DNA from: a virus
IMG/VR virus record: IMGVR_UViG_3300037189_006964
Span: 1-58,365 of that record
Length of the DNA stretch: 58,365 nt
Reading direction: 5' to 3' (one strand)
The notes below the pieces were generated by a model. That model worked only from the letters and a program-made list of their open reading frames with translations, was not told the DNA's origin and searched no databases. A program made the position numbers and the translations under genes. Shown here one piece after another: positions 15,201 through 24,405 of the stretch (positions are counted from its first letter, which is position 1; each line of letters begins with the position of its first letter).

Positions 15201-16776
15201 TAAGTTAATGGAAAATATTGCAAATGATGATTTGTATTTTAACTTACAAGAATATTTGCTGTATAGTGATATAAACATAGAAAGGTTTATTCAAAATATA
15301 TCAACTTTGTTGATGGGATGTTTTCCTTCAATGCCAGTTTGGTGTAAGGCCAGAAGAGACTCTTCTGGTAATTGGATTGGATTAAATGTTCCTTCCAATA
15401 TGGTTTTGAGGGCTGGTGACTATCTGGCTTATGTTCACAAGAATACTATATCTTACATTTCACAAAATAATTCCCTTTCTTTTAATATACCATCTTTATC
15501 ATTCACTATCAACGTTAAATTAGATGGTTGGGATTATTATACAAACACTTTCAATCTTTCTTCACGTGGAAAAACATATGGAGCTAAACCGTTTTGGGGC
15601 AAAACTATTAATTCTTCTATGTCAGCATTACCTTATGCTGGTGGTGGAAGGATAATGGATGAATATGTTATATTGCATCAACCAGAAGTTTCAGATATTG
15701 TATTAAAAAATGGAAATTATGTAAGATATAAAAATTCTGGAAAAAAATTTATAAATTGGAATCAAGATTTAACATTTAATGTAACATATACAGATCAACA
15801 GTGGAATAAATTAATTGTTAAAAAAGAAACTTCAAACTTATCTTCATCACTAAACACTAGAAATGTTGAAGATTATATAATAAACCAAACTAATGAACCT
15901 AGTGATTTATATTTGGAAAGTTATTCAACTTTAAATCCAACAAAATATAATTTTTATTTGGGTTCACAAAATGAATCTTTTACATATACCGAAAATTTAT
16001 TTTTTATAGATAGATGTGACTCATCTTTTGTCGAGTTTACTAGTGGAAAGTTAATAGAGGCATTATATCCATATTTGAATTTAGATAATGTTCATTTCCC
16101 AACCGTAGCTAATATAGGATTTCCCTCTTCATTTGTTACCGAAAAGCAAACAGGAACTTATTTATTACCAGATAGACTTGGGGTTTCTTATTATAGAGGC
16201 GTTAATTATGATATAAAATTAGATCCTAAAAAAATTTCACTTTTAGATTCTTTGGATTTAGAATATATGTTTTTAGATATTCAAAAGTATGGTTCTAGAA
16301 ATAGAGGTCTTACTAAAAAGGATCAATTAACTCCAGTTGAAATAAAAAACATAAACAATAAATGGATGATAGAGCCATACGGATCTGGAAATTACTCCGG
16401 AACTATTATAGATACTGTTAAAAATCAAAAATTTACACCTTATCAATCAAATTATGAGGTAAATGAAAAAGATCAAATTGGAATTTGTTTACAAAAAGAT
16501 TCTTTTTATTTTTGGAGTCCTTTATTTTATAATGATTTGAATTACGATAATAATAATCCAATTACATTTAGAAATGAATTAGATTTAGAAAAATTCTTAT
16601 ATAAAGTAGATACTCTTTTATCTGATATTGGTATACAATCTAATTGGAGAACTGATATATACGGAAATGATTTTGGAATATTTAAAGGATATGGTTTAGA
16701 AACATCTAACTATATATTATCCGAAGATGGTTATACTTTTATAACAGAATACGGTTTACGTATTGAAACTGAATAA
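12202..16776 (+). CDS. Giant vWA-domain virion or adhesin protein
   Basis: 1524 residues. About residues 820-1035 form a von Willebrand factor A domain: LVILIDNSRT (MIDAS DxSxT), ISIISFSEHG, a WLTNITEGL segment supplying the conserved Thr, and KKILIFSDGQET with the second Asp. The MIDAS is therefore nearly complete, with Thr in place of the last Ser. The N-terminal 300 residues are helical/polar; two large Asn/Ser-rich beta regions flank the vWA domain, one containing a His/Cys-rich patch (YHQHESTCEYG and PCTCRAV, about 635-690). No signal peptide is seen. vWA domains bind proteins through a metal ion, so a tail-associated adhesin or hub is likely; exact place unknown. On the opposite strand from the main tail operon. 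Confidence 0.75.
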   Translation: MNNNNLQSPMTYPDWLNTIGYNADTSQQAYLAYLTSWYNANNKIYNYDDTSKTTREEYIQLIKDLIFLFDKDERDLFLSDIDYNNDEDLMYIIPYVVNKLKQITQVIAKNREDLKNTKEKNKLVGSQDGIEKILYQHILKNFTNKPYQWTKIPVSPLSNQLPQLSSIGENFYIEIEELYDTNNYHDSDPSIPIENYINFKDLLSTEPFSNLSDEELTAIITSRLMLKVAPTPLSKIFNQYLTTLSNLSTTITSDLSSNYTSSIYNQIATNKKYLGETVYGLTAIRNNQINEADFVLSLNFENGNNWFYWPSGSNLPTTSILGNIYKPIPINQSNLILNRSVSGSNYKNSDLFFAEKDGVIGGAWLQGHRNEIINDKMNVILNSNDISEFIFPWVGFNINSTDLSFESYSLNDSSKKVYQKLSNQLKEKVLTSYYNNTLPNSSVYDIYLNQTNLVDSGSNSAFLSDEADSLTVSPSSREFYVWNESTRGKVNEAFLYKFIKTDIYVGNNLTDIHWPIQSFEGNTDNLTLTLSSDTCVPIVLGSLDPSKTMIGSVAGTNINTSDVIYKLLDNSNTPVEAAWLGSGSINQLNQIKNSIPIYDTEAINCAEYLEGPIQPALYQKMNSGEFTSFVWMDRDTPADDVFYYHQHESTCEYGNSFPHNFYKDQDYQNPTPLNDGKKFPLNYKPCTCRAVNYSPIGTEGNVSTDYHSMADLLFADPQGLGADFSYATWRDTRNFPYSNSPQFSFYKIDGNLDKDVGFGKGTWVTGNGKKMILKTGRRYTYYRSNLRINPNSTTESPYLFVNYPYENISLTCGNDYNNLIDLVILIDNSRTQYFDIEIVKSMAKKICELSLNNNPKAQISIISFSEHGLILNYLTSDLSNLLTSIESIKIPERYPYWLTNITEGLILANNVLYTTQPFDNDCNYGDTKNLCKNLNSQIINKSKIGSVSNCPLPNSTKKILIFSDGQETVNEGTAETYAQIIKQNGAIITSIDIGYYSLKNKLMENIANDDLYFNLQEYLLYSDINIERFIQNISTLLMGCFPSMPVWCKARRDSSGNWIGLNVPSNMVLRAGDYLAYVHKNTISYISQNNSLSFNIPSLSFTINVKLDGWDYYTNTFNLSSRGKTYGAKPFWGKTINSSMSALPYAGGGRIMDEYVILHQPEVSDIVLKNGNYVRYKNSGKKFINWNQDLTFNVTYTDQQWNKLIVKKETSNLSSSLNTRNVEDYIINQTNEPSDLYLESYSTLNPTKYNFYLGSQNESFTYTENLFFIDRCDSSFVEFTSGKLIEALYPYLNLDNVHFPTVANIGFPSSFVTEKQTGTYLLPDRLGVSYYRGVNYDIKLDPKKISLLDSLDLEYMFLDIQKYGSRNRGLTKKDQLTPVEIKNINNKWMIEPYGSGNYSGTIIDTVKNQKFTPYQSNYEVNEKDQIGICLQKDSFYFWSPLFYNDLNYDNNNPITFRNELDLEKFLYKVDTLLSDIGIQSNWRTDIYGNDFGIFKGYGLETSNYILSEDGYTFITEYGLRIETE

Positions 16777-16783
16777 ACAATAG

Positions 16784-16791
16784 TAAATATA
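16784..16791 (+). promoter_or_regulatory. Late-type box TAAATATA
   Basis: TAAATATA ending 7 nt before the ATG at 16799, in the 22-bp gap after the vWA gene. Confidence 0.45.
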
Positions 16792-16798
16792 AAAAACA

Positions 16799-17281
16799 AT
16801 GAATTTAAAATTTTCACAATTACCATTAAAAGAGGAATTGTCAAATCAAGACATTTTTCCAATTTTAAGTGATGGAAACAATTATGTAACACCTATAAAT
16901 GCAATATTTAATTTTTTATCTGGTGATAAATTAATAGAAGTATACACATCATATGTTTCAAATAGCGGAACTTGGACAAATGATACTAAAATTTTAAATA
17001 GTGTATATACAACATATTATAAAAATAGCTCAAATTATGTTTTAAAAGATTCACCAGAAGTTGCAAAATGGAATTCAAATTATTCTACAACTAGTAGTTT
17101 AAGTTCCAATTGGAATGATGTATCAACTTATGTAAATAAAATTTCTTCTAATTTTATTTTTAGTGATTCGACATTAGTTCCAAATTCTAGTTCAATTACA
17201 AATATAATAGCTATTACACAAAGCAATTACAATCAACTCACATATATTGATCCTTCAACGTTTTACGTAATTGCTTCATAA
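16799..17281 (+). CDS. Small fibre-like structural protein
   Basis: 160 residues. The N-terminus [23 protein letters not shown] and [16 protein letters not shown] has the shape SxLPxxxxLxxxDxFPIxxxGxxxxxT seen at the start of many tail-fibre proteins. The rest is Ser/Asn/Tyr-rich repeats ([22 protein letters not shown]). It probably attaches to or forms a stalk with the LamG protein encoded next; the stop is one base from the next ATG. Confidence 0.65.
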   Translation: MNLKFSQLPLKEELSNQDIFPILSDGNNYVTPINAIFNFLSGDKLIEVYTSYVSNSGTWTNDTKILNSVYTTYYKNSSNYVLKDSPEVAKWNSNYSTTSSLSSNWNDVSTYVNKISSNFIFSDSTLVPNSSSITNIIAITQSNYNQLTYIDPSTFYVIAS

Positions 17282-17282
17282 T

Positions 17283-19418
17283 ATGCCGAAAGTTATTCCA
17301 GCAGGTTTTTTTGGTGGTTCCAATACAAATAATGACACAGGTTATTTTGGTAATAATCCAGTTTTACCAACTCCAACATCAACACCAACACAAACAGCCA
17401 GTAGAACTCCAACACCATCTATCACTCCATCACTGTCACCAACCGTATCTGTGACGTCATCAAGAACTCCTACGATATCAGTAACCCCTTCCATAACACC
17501 ATCTCTTTCGCAAACATGTACGCCAACCAAAACATACCCAACAACACCTACGCAAACAGTTACTAAATCTGCGAGAAAAAACCCATCAACGCCTCCACCA
17601 AAAAGACAGAATGAAATAGATGTAATAGGAATTAAAAAAAATCAAATAGATTCTCCAATTATTTATATAACTCAGACTTCAACACCAACTCAGACTCCAA
17701 CTCAAACCAGAACTCCTACACAGACGCCAACGAACACGGCTACACCAACGCAAACAAGAACTCAAACTAGAACCTCTACTCCAACCGCAACTCCAACCGC
17801 AACTGCAACCCCAACGAGTACTCAGACGCCAACGCAAACCCCTTCAAGAACGATGTCTCAAACTCCAACTAAGACGCCGACCCCAACCAAAACTTCAACA
17901 CAGACTCCAACTGGTACTTCAACAAATACCCCAACACAAACACCTACGCAAACGCAGACCCCAACGCAAACTAGAACTCAAACACCAACACCATCTCAAA
18001 CGGATACTCCCGATGCAACTAAAACGCAAACACCAACGCCCACGAAAACGGGAACTCCAACGGCAACGGCAACAGCGTCAAGGACTCCAACTCAAACCAG
18101 AACTAAAACGCCAACTCCGTCTCAAACAAAAACACAGACTCCAACCATTACAAAAACTTCAACGCCAACAAAAACTCCACCAAATACAGGAACTCCAACT
18201 CCAACTTCATCTCCAACATTATCGCCTTCACCAACAAGAACGCCAACAAATTCAAATACAGCATCACCAACACCAACACCAACAAAAGAACCATTACTTT
18301 CTGTAAAAAATATAGCTTTTTGGAGATTTAATAAAAACTTATATGATAGTTCTTGCTATTATTATGATCTAACACAAAATCCTAATTACACAACTCCGGT
18401 TTATGGTGATGGTTATTTTGCAGGTAATTCTTCTTTAAATCTTGACACTAATTTTTCGGTGCAAAGAATAAATAATGATTTTCCAAATTGCAGACAAATA
18501 ACGGTAGCTGGATATGTAAAAATTCCAAGTGATGGATGGACATCGTTGAATAATAATGCTATATTCAAAACCAAAATAGGTTCTTCAAATATATATGAAT
18601 TTGGTGTAGATTATGATGGTTATATTTACATGAGCCTTTTCCAAGGCTCATCTAAGCCAGTATATATAAGCGGAAAAACTTATAATACGCCTCAATTAAA
18701 TAATAATTTATGGCATACCGTAGTTTTTCAGTTTGATGCCACAAATCCAGCAAATTGCAAATTCACCTTACTTGTAGATAATGTGGGAATAAAAAGCGGT
18801 TCCAATACCGATACAGTAAGCATATCACCAAACACGGTTCCAGTATCCAATAATAGTAATATATATGTTGGAACTGGTGGATTTAATGGATTTATTGATG
18901 AATTAATGGCATGGGATAGAATTTTAAATAGCCAGTCAATAAACACTGCATTACAAAACCCAACAACTGTAGAGGTTTGTCTGACACAAACACCAACACC
19001 TACTCCAACCAGAACTTCTTCACAAACACCTACACCAACAAAAACGAAGCCGCCATCTGTATTGCCATCTATTAGCCTTAGATCAGCAAATGCTCCAACC
19101 ACATGTCCTCCTGCTTATGGTAATATATGTCCCGGCGGAACTATAGCAATTAATCTGCTTGATTATGGAACATTTGTTGGATCTAAAGGCACAAAACTTG
19201 ATCTGTATATATCAGAATCATATGATTCTAATGAGGTTGGATTAGGATATGGATTCCAAATCGCTACTGCATATTCACCAACAAATCTGTATACATATGG
19301 CCAAACATCAAATTACACTTTATATTCCGGAAAAACATATTATGTTGCTGTTAAAAATGATTACGGTCAATGGAGTAAAATATTAACAATAACGCTTCCG
19401 GGATATGTGAGGCTATAA
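17283..19418 (+). CDS. Mucin-like Thr/Pro-repeat protein with LamG-type lectin domain
   Basis: 711 residues from the ATG at 17283, directly after the previous stop. Order: short Gly/Asn N-terminus (1-25); Thr/Pro/Gln/Ser low-complexity tract (about 29-336) built from TPTQTP- and TRTPTQT-like units, interrupted by a basic KSARKNP...KKNQID segment (about 98-123); concanavalin/LamG-type jelly-roll domain (about 340-555: [39 protein letters not shown]); a second short TP hinge (about 567-590); and a C-terminal domain with [12 protein letters not shown] and [15 protein letters not shown]. This is a typical long flexible stalk with a carbohydrate-binding head, most likely on the tail or capsid surface. 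The Thr density makes it a candidate for O-glycosylation by the adjacent glycosyltransferases; that is inference. It ends 20 bp before the hairpin at 19440-19469. Confidence 0.8.
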   Translation: MPKVIPAGFFGGSNTNNDTGYFGNNPVLPTPTSTPTQTASRTPTPSITPSLSPTVSVTSSRTPTISVTPSITPSLSQTCTPTKTYPTTPTQTVTKSARKNPSTPPPKRQNEIDVIGIKKNQIDSPIIYITQTSTPTQTPTQTRTPTQTPTNTATPTQTRTQTRTSTPTATPTATATPTSTQTPTQTPSRTMSQTPTKTPTPTKTSTQTPTGTSTNTPTQTPTQTQTPTQTRTQTPTPSQTDTPDATKTQTPTPTKTGTPTATATASRTPTQTRTKTPTPSQTKTQTPTITKTSTPTKTPPNTGTPTPTSSPTLSPSPTRTPTNSNTASPTPTPTKEPLLSVKNIAFWRFNKNLYDSSCYYYDLTQNPNYTTPVYGDGYFAGNSSLNLDTNFSVQRINNDFPNCRQITVAGYVKIPSDGWTSLNNNAIFKTKIGSSNIYEFGVDYDGYIYMSLFQGSSKPVYISGKTYNTPQLNNNLWHTVVFQFDATNPANCKFTLLVDNVGIKSGSNTDTVSISPNTVPVSNNSNIYVGTGGFNGFIDELMAWDRILNSQSINTALQNPTTVEVCLTQTPTPTPTRTSSQTPTPTKTKPPSVLPSISLRSANAPTTCPPAYGNICPGGTIAINLLDYGTFVGSKGTKLDLYISESYDSNEVGLGYGFQIATAYSPTNLYTYGQTSNYTLYSGKTYYVAVKNDYGQWSKILTITLPGYVRL
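17370..18290 (+). repeat. Degenerate Thr/Pro-coding repeat tract
   Basis: About 0.9 kb of imperfect 6-, 9- and 12-bp units (such as ACTCCAACG, CAAACACCA) coding TPTQT-like peptides. The tract is visibly richer in C than its surroundings and lacks the usual TTA/AAT codons. Units vary in third positions, so this is not recent perfect duplication, but it is a likely site for recombination and length variation. Confidence 0.85.
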
Positions 19419-19439
19419 ATTGATTTTCTTATATTTTAT

Positions 19440-19469
19440 TAACTCAATAGAAACAAATCTATTGAGTTA
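19440..19469. terminator. Bidirectional hairpin between convergent genes
   Basis: Perfect inverted repeat AACTCAATAG / CTATTGAGTT (19441-19450 and 19459-19468, plus one flanking T-A pair) with an 8-nt loop, lying between the convergent stops at 19418 and 19480. No strong T-run, but position and perfect symmetry support termination in both directions. Confidence 0.7.
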
Positions 19470-19479
19470 TATGTAAGAA

Positions 19480-21813
19480 TTAATTTTCTCTTCTTTCATC
19501 GGAACCATAGAAGTCAAATCTATCGTGTTCCGTTGGAGTCATGAGTAATATTCCACCATTCAATTCACCTTTTATCGATAATTGAAACATATGAGACATC
19601 CAAGTTTGTTCAAATGGATAAGCCCAAGTTGTATTTATAAACATTTTCTTATTTCCCGCTTTACTAACAATCTGAGGCCAATTGCAATAATATATTTCTC
19701 CCATTGTATAAGGTATGCCCTCGTAAGTTTTTATACAATTAAAAACTGTTTTAGGTGCATTGGGATCTAATCCTTGCACTGGTAATTTTTTCTTATTGGG
19801 CCAATGTTGTTCTCTAATGTTTTGTGGTACATTATACCAAGCCCACTGAGTACCATTATCTCCATATAACTCAGTAAAGTTTAATTTTAAAAAATCAAAA
19901 TTCTCTTTATTTATTATGTGTAATGATTTATTATAAAGGTCAGGATCAAATCTATTAAACCCATTTCTACATAATTCTTTTTTAGGATAAAAGAACATAT
20001 CATCTTCAAAAAATAACATATAATCACAATCAGATTTATCAAAATGTTCAGCTATAAATTGCCTACCACCACAAATTCCAATATTATCTTTTTGTATGTG
20101 TTCAAATCCATATTCCAAACACAATCTTTCATATTCTGGTAAAGTTTCTTTATTTGTTGAATTGTTTAATAAAACTTTTTTAGTGTTTAATAGATAGTTT
20201 TTATCATAACTTTCCATTGAAGCAAGAAGAGTTTTAAATTGTTTTGGACTATTAAAAGTTATTACATATAATGCAACCTTTGGATTATGTATTATATTTT
20301 TATTACTTTTATTTTTTATAAAAGGAGTGTTATCATTTTTTAATCCTTCAAAAAAAGTATTAATTAAACCATTTCCATCAATAGCAAAAACATTATATCC
20401 ATCTTCATCCAAATAAGTCATGAGAGTAAAAATGCTTTCTTCGGTTCCCATGAATCCCTCTTTTAATGATGTTTCTAGTAGATTATAATATAATGCATTA
20501 GCTTGATTTATGTTTGTTTTATTTCCACCAAAAAATCCACCCCTACAAACATATTCAACATTTTCAGTTTGCGCAAACCTATTCATTTCCGTTCTCGTAA
20601 ATCCATGTATTTCGTTTCCATCTGGATATGGAAATGCCAAAAACATAAAGTTGTTTGAAATGCTTGGTAATTTCAATTGCACTTTATCGTGTGTAAAATA
20701 TCCCCAATGAACTGTATTGGTTATGCCAGCATCTATCCAATAAAAATATTCGGACTCAAAGGGATTCCAAACAGTAACATTGTTTAACATGAACATTTTA
20801 CTCATCACTAAAGGATTGTACATCTTTAGCCTTGCTTGTGTTGATTCCGGAAGCCATCCCGCTTGATTTAGCCATTCTGGTTTTTGTCTAATGCTATCTG
20901 TTAAATTTGTAAAGGGAAACCATTCAGCTAATTCATCAACACTCATAATGTGAACTTTTGTGTTTGATTTACTTCTATGTTTCCATATAAATTCTTCATC
21001 GGATTTATCAATGAAGATATACATATTAATTGGAGCTTTTAATAATTCAGAAAATTTTTCTAAATATGTTTCATAACTTCTACCAAAAGTTTCTCCTAAC
21101 TGATCCCTTTTTATATTCCACAAAGCTGTAACAAAAGTTATTTCATTGTTATCAGATTTTGGAAAATTGTCTTCATTTTGGCTTTCAGTAACATTTACAA
21201 TTTCGTTATTAAGATTTATTATTTTTCTATCTATAGAATAATCTTCAACATCTTTAGTGTTTTCCAAATCAATTATATAAATGTCCTGAGTTATGTTTAA
21301 ACTATTAACATTTAAAAATACGCCATAATCATATCTAACACAAAATGGTACGAATGTTTTATATTTTTCTAAAAAATTATTAAAGGTTAATTTATCTTGT
21401 AAATGTGTTTCATATATATTATCATAATGCTCTCCTTGTGGGGCCATGAAAGGAACACATACAATCACATTTGTTCTATTCTTAATTTTACTAAATAATT
21501 TTAATGAATCCTCTTCTGTTATATGTTCGATAACATCTCCGAAAATTATCAAATCATAAGAATTCAATACACTCTCATCTAAATTAACAACATTTTCATT
21601 TATTACTTTATTGTATTTTGATTTAAGATCAAATAATTGTATATAATTTTCAAAAATTTCAACGCAATCTATATTTTTGTAACCTTTTGGTTTAAGTAAA
21701 TCTGAATATGTTCCTATTCCAGCACCTACATCTAAAATTTTAATATTAATATTAAAATTGTTTATTATATAATCTATGGTTTGTTTTTTAAAAAATGATG
21801 TCGATGAAGGCAT
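19480..21813 (-). CDS. Three-domain methyltransferase / HtrL-YibB-like / GT-A glycosyltransferase
   Basis: 777 residues. Domain 1 (about 1-170) is a class I SAM methyltransferase: ILDVGAGIGTYSDLL (motif I), DCVEIFENY (motif II), DLIIFGDVIEHI (motif IV). Domain 2 (about 222-505), starting EITFVTALWNIKRDQLG, with the inner segments YFYWIDAGITNTVHWGYF and CRGGFFGGNK, resembles the HtrL/YibB family of lipopolysaccharide-locus proteins. Domain 3 (about 510-777) is a GT-A fold: VALYVITFNSP, LLNNSTN, IGICGGRQF, and the metal-binding region MLFFEDDMFF near residue 600. Such a fusion suggests a single enzyme building and capping a glycan, or methylating it. Substrate unknown. It is the last gene of the island, with the convergent hairpin downstream and TATAAATT 5 nt before the ATG. 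Confidence 0.75.
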   Translation of the reverse strand: MPSSTSFFKKQTIDYIINNFNINIKILDVGAGIGTYSDLLKPKGYKNIDCVEIFENYIQLFDLKSKYNKVINENVVNLDESVLNSYDLIIFGDVIEHITEEDSLKLFSKIKNRTNVIVCVPFMAPQGEHYDNIYETHLQDKLTFNNFLEKYKTFVPFCVRYDYGVFLNVNSLNITQDIYIIDLENTKDVEDYSIDRKIINLNNEIVNVTESQNEDNFPKSDNNEITFVTALWNIKRDQLGETFGRSYETYLEKFSELLKAPINMYIFIDKSDEEFIWKHRSKSNTKVHIMSVDELAEWFPFTNLTDSIRQKPEWLNQAGWLPESTQARLKMYNPLVMSKMFMLNNVTVWNPFESEYFYWIDAGITNTVHWGYFTHDKVQLKLPSISNNFMFLAFPYPDGNEIHGFTRTEMNRFAQTENVEYVCRGGFFGGNKTNINQANALYYNLLETSLKEGFMGTEESIFTLMTYLDEDGYNVFAIDGNGLINTFFEGLKNDNTPFIKNKSNKNIIHNPKVALYVITFNSPKQFKTLLASMESYDKNYLLNTKKVLLNNSTNKETLPEYERLCLEYGFEHIQKDNIGICGGRQFIAEHFDKSDCDYMLFFEDDMFFYPKKELCRNGFNRFDPDLYNKSLHIINKENFDFLKLNFTELYGDNGTQWAWYNVPQNIREQHWPNKKKLPVQGLDPNAPKTVFNCIKTYEGIPYTMGEIYYCNWPQIVSKAGNKKMFINTTWAYPFEQTWMSHMFQLSIKGELNGGILLMTPTEHDRFDFYGSDERREN

Positions 21814-21818
21814 ACTTA

Positions 21819-21826
21819 AATTTATA
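21819..21826 (-). promoter_or_regulatory. T4-late-like box TATAAATT
   Basis: Minus-strand TATAAATT, one base from the T4 late promoter core TATAAATA, ending 5 nt before the ATG at 21813. Confidence 0.35.
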
Positions 21827-21848
21827 ACAAATTAAAAAATATTCAATA

Positions 21849-22754
21849 TTAAAAATTTAAAAATATTTTATAAAAACTATTAGCATCTTCTGATAGCATA
21901 TGACATGGTTCATTTGGCATATAAAACCACCAATGATCAAATGTTTTAAGATTAAAAATTTCAGGATATGCTGCATTAATACAACTAAACAAAGGTTCTT
22001 CTAAAAATAAAATTTCATTATCAACGCAATGCTTAACCAGCTTTTCATATAAATTAAAAAATTTTAAAAAATCTTCTTTATATCCTCCGAATATACCACC
22101 AATAACATGAATGCTTATATTTGTTATATTTTTCTTAAAAACTATATTAGCAATGTTACATATTTCTTGAGAACAACCTTGCCAACCAAGAGCGCATCCA
22201 AATATTTTTTTTGATTTTATTTGTTTTATTAATTTTTTACCAAATTCTGGTGTAAAAATATTATTTTTATTTTCTGGATAATAAAATGAATCAGGTATAT
22301 CGGATCTATACAATTCAACTCCACCATGTTTTTCTGGTATAATGCCGTGATGAAAAAGACCACTATCAATCCATAAAAACTTTTCAGAATTGTAATAGTT
22401 TTTTTCGATACAAAGTTTTACCCAATATGCTTTATTGTAACATAGTATATGATTTCTATCATTGAGATCAATTGTATTTAAAATCTTCTCTTTATATTTT
22501 AATACCTTTTTAGCAAATTTAGCTTTATTTAAATCATATGGTATGATTTTATAATCTTCAAAATACTGTGAAGCATAATATTCAACATTCTCCACATTTT
22601 CTTTATTAGTATAAATTACAATGGGAATTTTAAGATTACCTATATTTTTAAGAGTTGTTTTATAAAATTCAACGCCTCTGCCTCTGCCACCAGACACGGT
22701 ATCTAAACCATTACCATAGATAGCAGTGACAAAAGTTAATGGAAATTTTTTCAT
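21849..22754 (-). CDS. HtrL/YibB-family putative glycosyltransferase
   Basis: 301 residues. Start PLTFVTAIYGNG parallels domain 2 of the 777-residue protein (EITFVTALWN). Family-type landmarks: PIVIYTNKENVE (about 45-56), NKAYWVKLCIEKN, FLWIDSGLFHHGII (DSG, near 126-128), GGIFGGYKEDF (about 218-228) and LEEPLFSCI. HtrL/YibB proteins are found in bacterial LPS/capsule loci and are treated as putative glycosyltransferases; their exact reaction is not settled. Its start lies 3 nt beyond the stop of 22758-23465, within an unbroken minus-strand run. Confidence 0.7.
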   Translation of the reverse strand: MKKFPLTFVTAIYGNGLDTVSGGRGRGVEFYKTTLKNIGNLKIPIVIYTNKENVENVEYYASQYFEDYKIIPYDLNKAKFAKKVLKYKEKILNTIDLNDRNHILCYNKAYWVKLCIEKNYYNSEKFLWIDSGLFHHGIIPEKHGGVELYRSDIPDSFYYPENKNNIFTPEFGKKLIKQIKSKKIFGCALGWQGCSQEICNIANIVFKKNITNISIHVIGGIFGGYKEDFLKFFNLYEKLVKHCVDNEILFLEEPLFSCINAAYPEIFNLKTFDHWWFYMPNEPCHMLSEDANSFYKIFLNF

Positions 22755-22757
22755 ATA

Positions 22758-23465
22758 TTAAAATCTATTACCATAAAGAGGGTTATTGTAATCAGCAAAA
22801 TGAGGCAGATGATATGGTGAAAACAATTTATTTGAAAATATTCTTTTACCGGAATTATATATCCTCGCCATAAATTCACCATCTTCTTCACCCCAACCTT
22901 TATATTTTTCATCAAATCCCCCAAAATCAATCAGCATTTGCGTGTCCGCTATAAAAACTCCACCCAACCCCCCAATGAAACCATTTGCTAATGGTCCAAG
23001 CTCTCTTGGACCGGAATAAGCATAAGCCCAATCTGCCTTGTCTTTATTAAATACGCCACCTTCAAAATATTCACTTATGTTTCCATTCAGTTTAGCTAAA
23101 TCAAATGTTTGAACCGATTCTTCTTTTAAATTTTTCAATACATTTAAAAGTTTTTCATAATCTTCTTCCGCAAAAAAAGTATCACAATCCATCATCATAA
23201 AAAATTTATACTTTGATTTTTGATTAAGAATAATGTTTAATTTTTCTGCTTTTTTAAAAGTACCTATAGGATATGGTATATGAATAGAATCTGATATAAT
23301 TTTCTCTAGAGAGAAATCATAAAGTTCAATATCAACATCTAAACCATTATCGATTAAATAAGTTTTAAGTTTTTTAAGTTCATTCCACGTTATTATTACA
23401 TTTCTTATCCTATCGGATTGTTCTCTCCCATCACTCCAAAATGGTACATTTATAGATATACTCAT
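22758..23465 (-). CDS. GT-A glycosyltransferase with galactosyltransferase-type C-terminal motif
   Basis: 235 residues from the ATG at 23465 (an alternative ATG at 23477 overlaps the preceding gene). MMMDCDTFF carries the metal-binding DxD (D93, D95). GGVFIADTQMLIDFGGFDE followed by KYKGWGEEDGEF (about 180-190) is the WGxEDxE-type motif of the galactosyltransferase/GT7-like C-terminal domain that recognises the acceptor. It should transfer a sugar from a nucleotide donor; donor and acceptor unknown. Context TTAAT-ATG matches other starts of this operon. Confidence 0.75.
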   Translation of the reverse strand: MSISINVPFWSDGREQSDRIRNVIITWNELKKLKTYLIDNGLDVDIELYDFSLEKIISDSIHIPYPIGTFKKAEKLNIILNQKSKYKFFMMMDCDTFFAEEDYEKLLNVLKNLKEESVQTFDLAKLNGNISEYFEGGVFNKDKADWAYAYSGPRELGPLANGFIGGLGGVFIADTQMLIDFGGFDEKYKGWGEEDGEFMARIYNSGKRIFSNKLFSPYHLPHFADYNNPLYGNRF

Positions 23466-23466
23466 A

Positions 23467-24405
23467 TTAATTATCATTTATTTCAAATTTTATTTTTTCC
23501 CATAAGTTGTATTTTATATTTTTAAAAAATTCTTGTTTTAAATTTTGAATAATTTCTTTTTTTTCAAAATAAATTTCATCTGCATTTAAATTAATTTCTT
23601 TTATTTTTTGAATTATTTCTTCTTGTGATTTGTTGTTTATGTTAATAAATGATTCTTTTGGAATATATTCTTCTATATTAGAACATCCCAAATAAATTGG
23701 AACGGTATCGGTAAGAATACAATCCCAAAATTTTTCACTAATATAATTTTTTTGCAAACAATTTTCAGCGCAAACAGAAAACTTATAATCATTTAATGCG
23801 ACATGTTTGTTCCAAACATCACCAAAAACATTATCTCCGGTTTTTTCACACCATCTTCCATATATATGAATATTGGTTTCACGCGACAAAGAAACACTTA
23901 AATCAGTTCTAAATTTATTATTTATTTTAAAAAATTCAATTTTTTCAAATGTATCATAATATGATGAATAATTTTGTGATATTATACATGAAATATTTTT
24001 ATTTTTTGGAAATTTTCTATTAACGATATTTAAATCCCAACTATATTCTTCTCTATAATCACTTTCACTAGAACCACCATAAAACATCGGAACTAGTGTT
24101 TCTATGTATTCTTCTTTATCGGGATACATTCTTTTATCAGCTATAAATATTTTTGAACAATAATCATGAACAATCCCTCTTTCTTCGTTTGGTGAAAAAA
24201 GTGGTTCTTGTGTAAAGAAAAATGTTCTCTCTTTAGGGGTTCCTAACTTATGCCAGTCGGTTTTACCAAAAACAATAGTATAATCTGGATCGCTTTCAAC
24301 TAAACAATATGATTCAAGATCTTGTTTTGAAATAAACTGTTCTATTATTCTATTGTTTATTGATGGTGTATTTGTCCACCAACATTCTAATTTTATTTTA
24401 ATCAT
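23467..24405 (-). CDS. GT10-like fucosyltransferase
   Basis: 312 residues. The C-terminal half holds YKFSVCAENCLQ, then NYISEKFWDCILTDTVPIYLG, then SNIEEYIPKESFINI (about 207-255), the classic GT10 alpha-1,3/1,4-fucosyltransferase block (YKF...EN......YxTEK..D......VPIY.G......PxxSFI). The N-terminal half has FFFTQEPLFSPNEE, as in the acceptor domain. Expected donor GDP-fucose; no GDP-fucose synthesis genes are in this window, so the host or another phage region must supply it. Overlaps the gene upstream (24402-25001) by 4 nt. Confidence 0.8.
   Translation of the reverse strand: MIKIKLECWWTNTPSINNRIIEQFISKQDLESYCLVESDPDYTIVFGKTDWHKLGTPKERTFFFTQEPLFSPNEERGIVHDYCSKIFIADKRMYPDKEEYIETLVPMFYGGSSESDYREEYSWDLNIVNRKFPKNKNISCIISQNYSSYYDTFEKIEFFKINNKFRTDLSVSLSRETNIHIYGRWCEKTGDNVFGDVWNKHVALNDYKFSVCAENCLQKNYISEKFWDCILTDTVPIYLGCSNIEEYIPKESFININNKSQEEIIQKIKEINLNADEIYFEKKEIIQNLKQEFFKNIKYNLWEKIKFEINDN

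Noticed and set aside
18013-18306. Lys/Gln/Arg-rich ORF in another frame of the Thr/Pro tract
   Set aside because: Composition is a frame-shifted reading of the same repeats, with no start signal.
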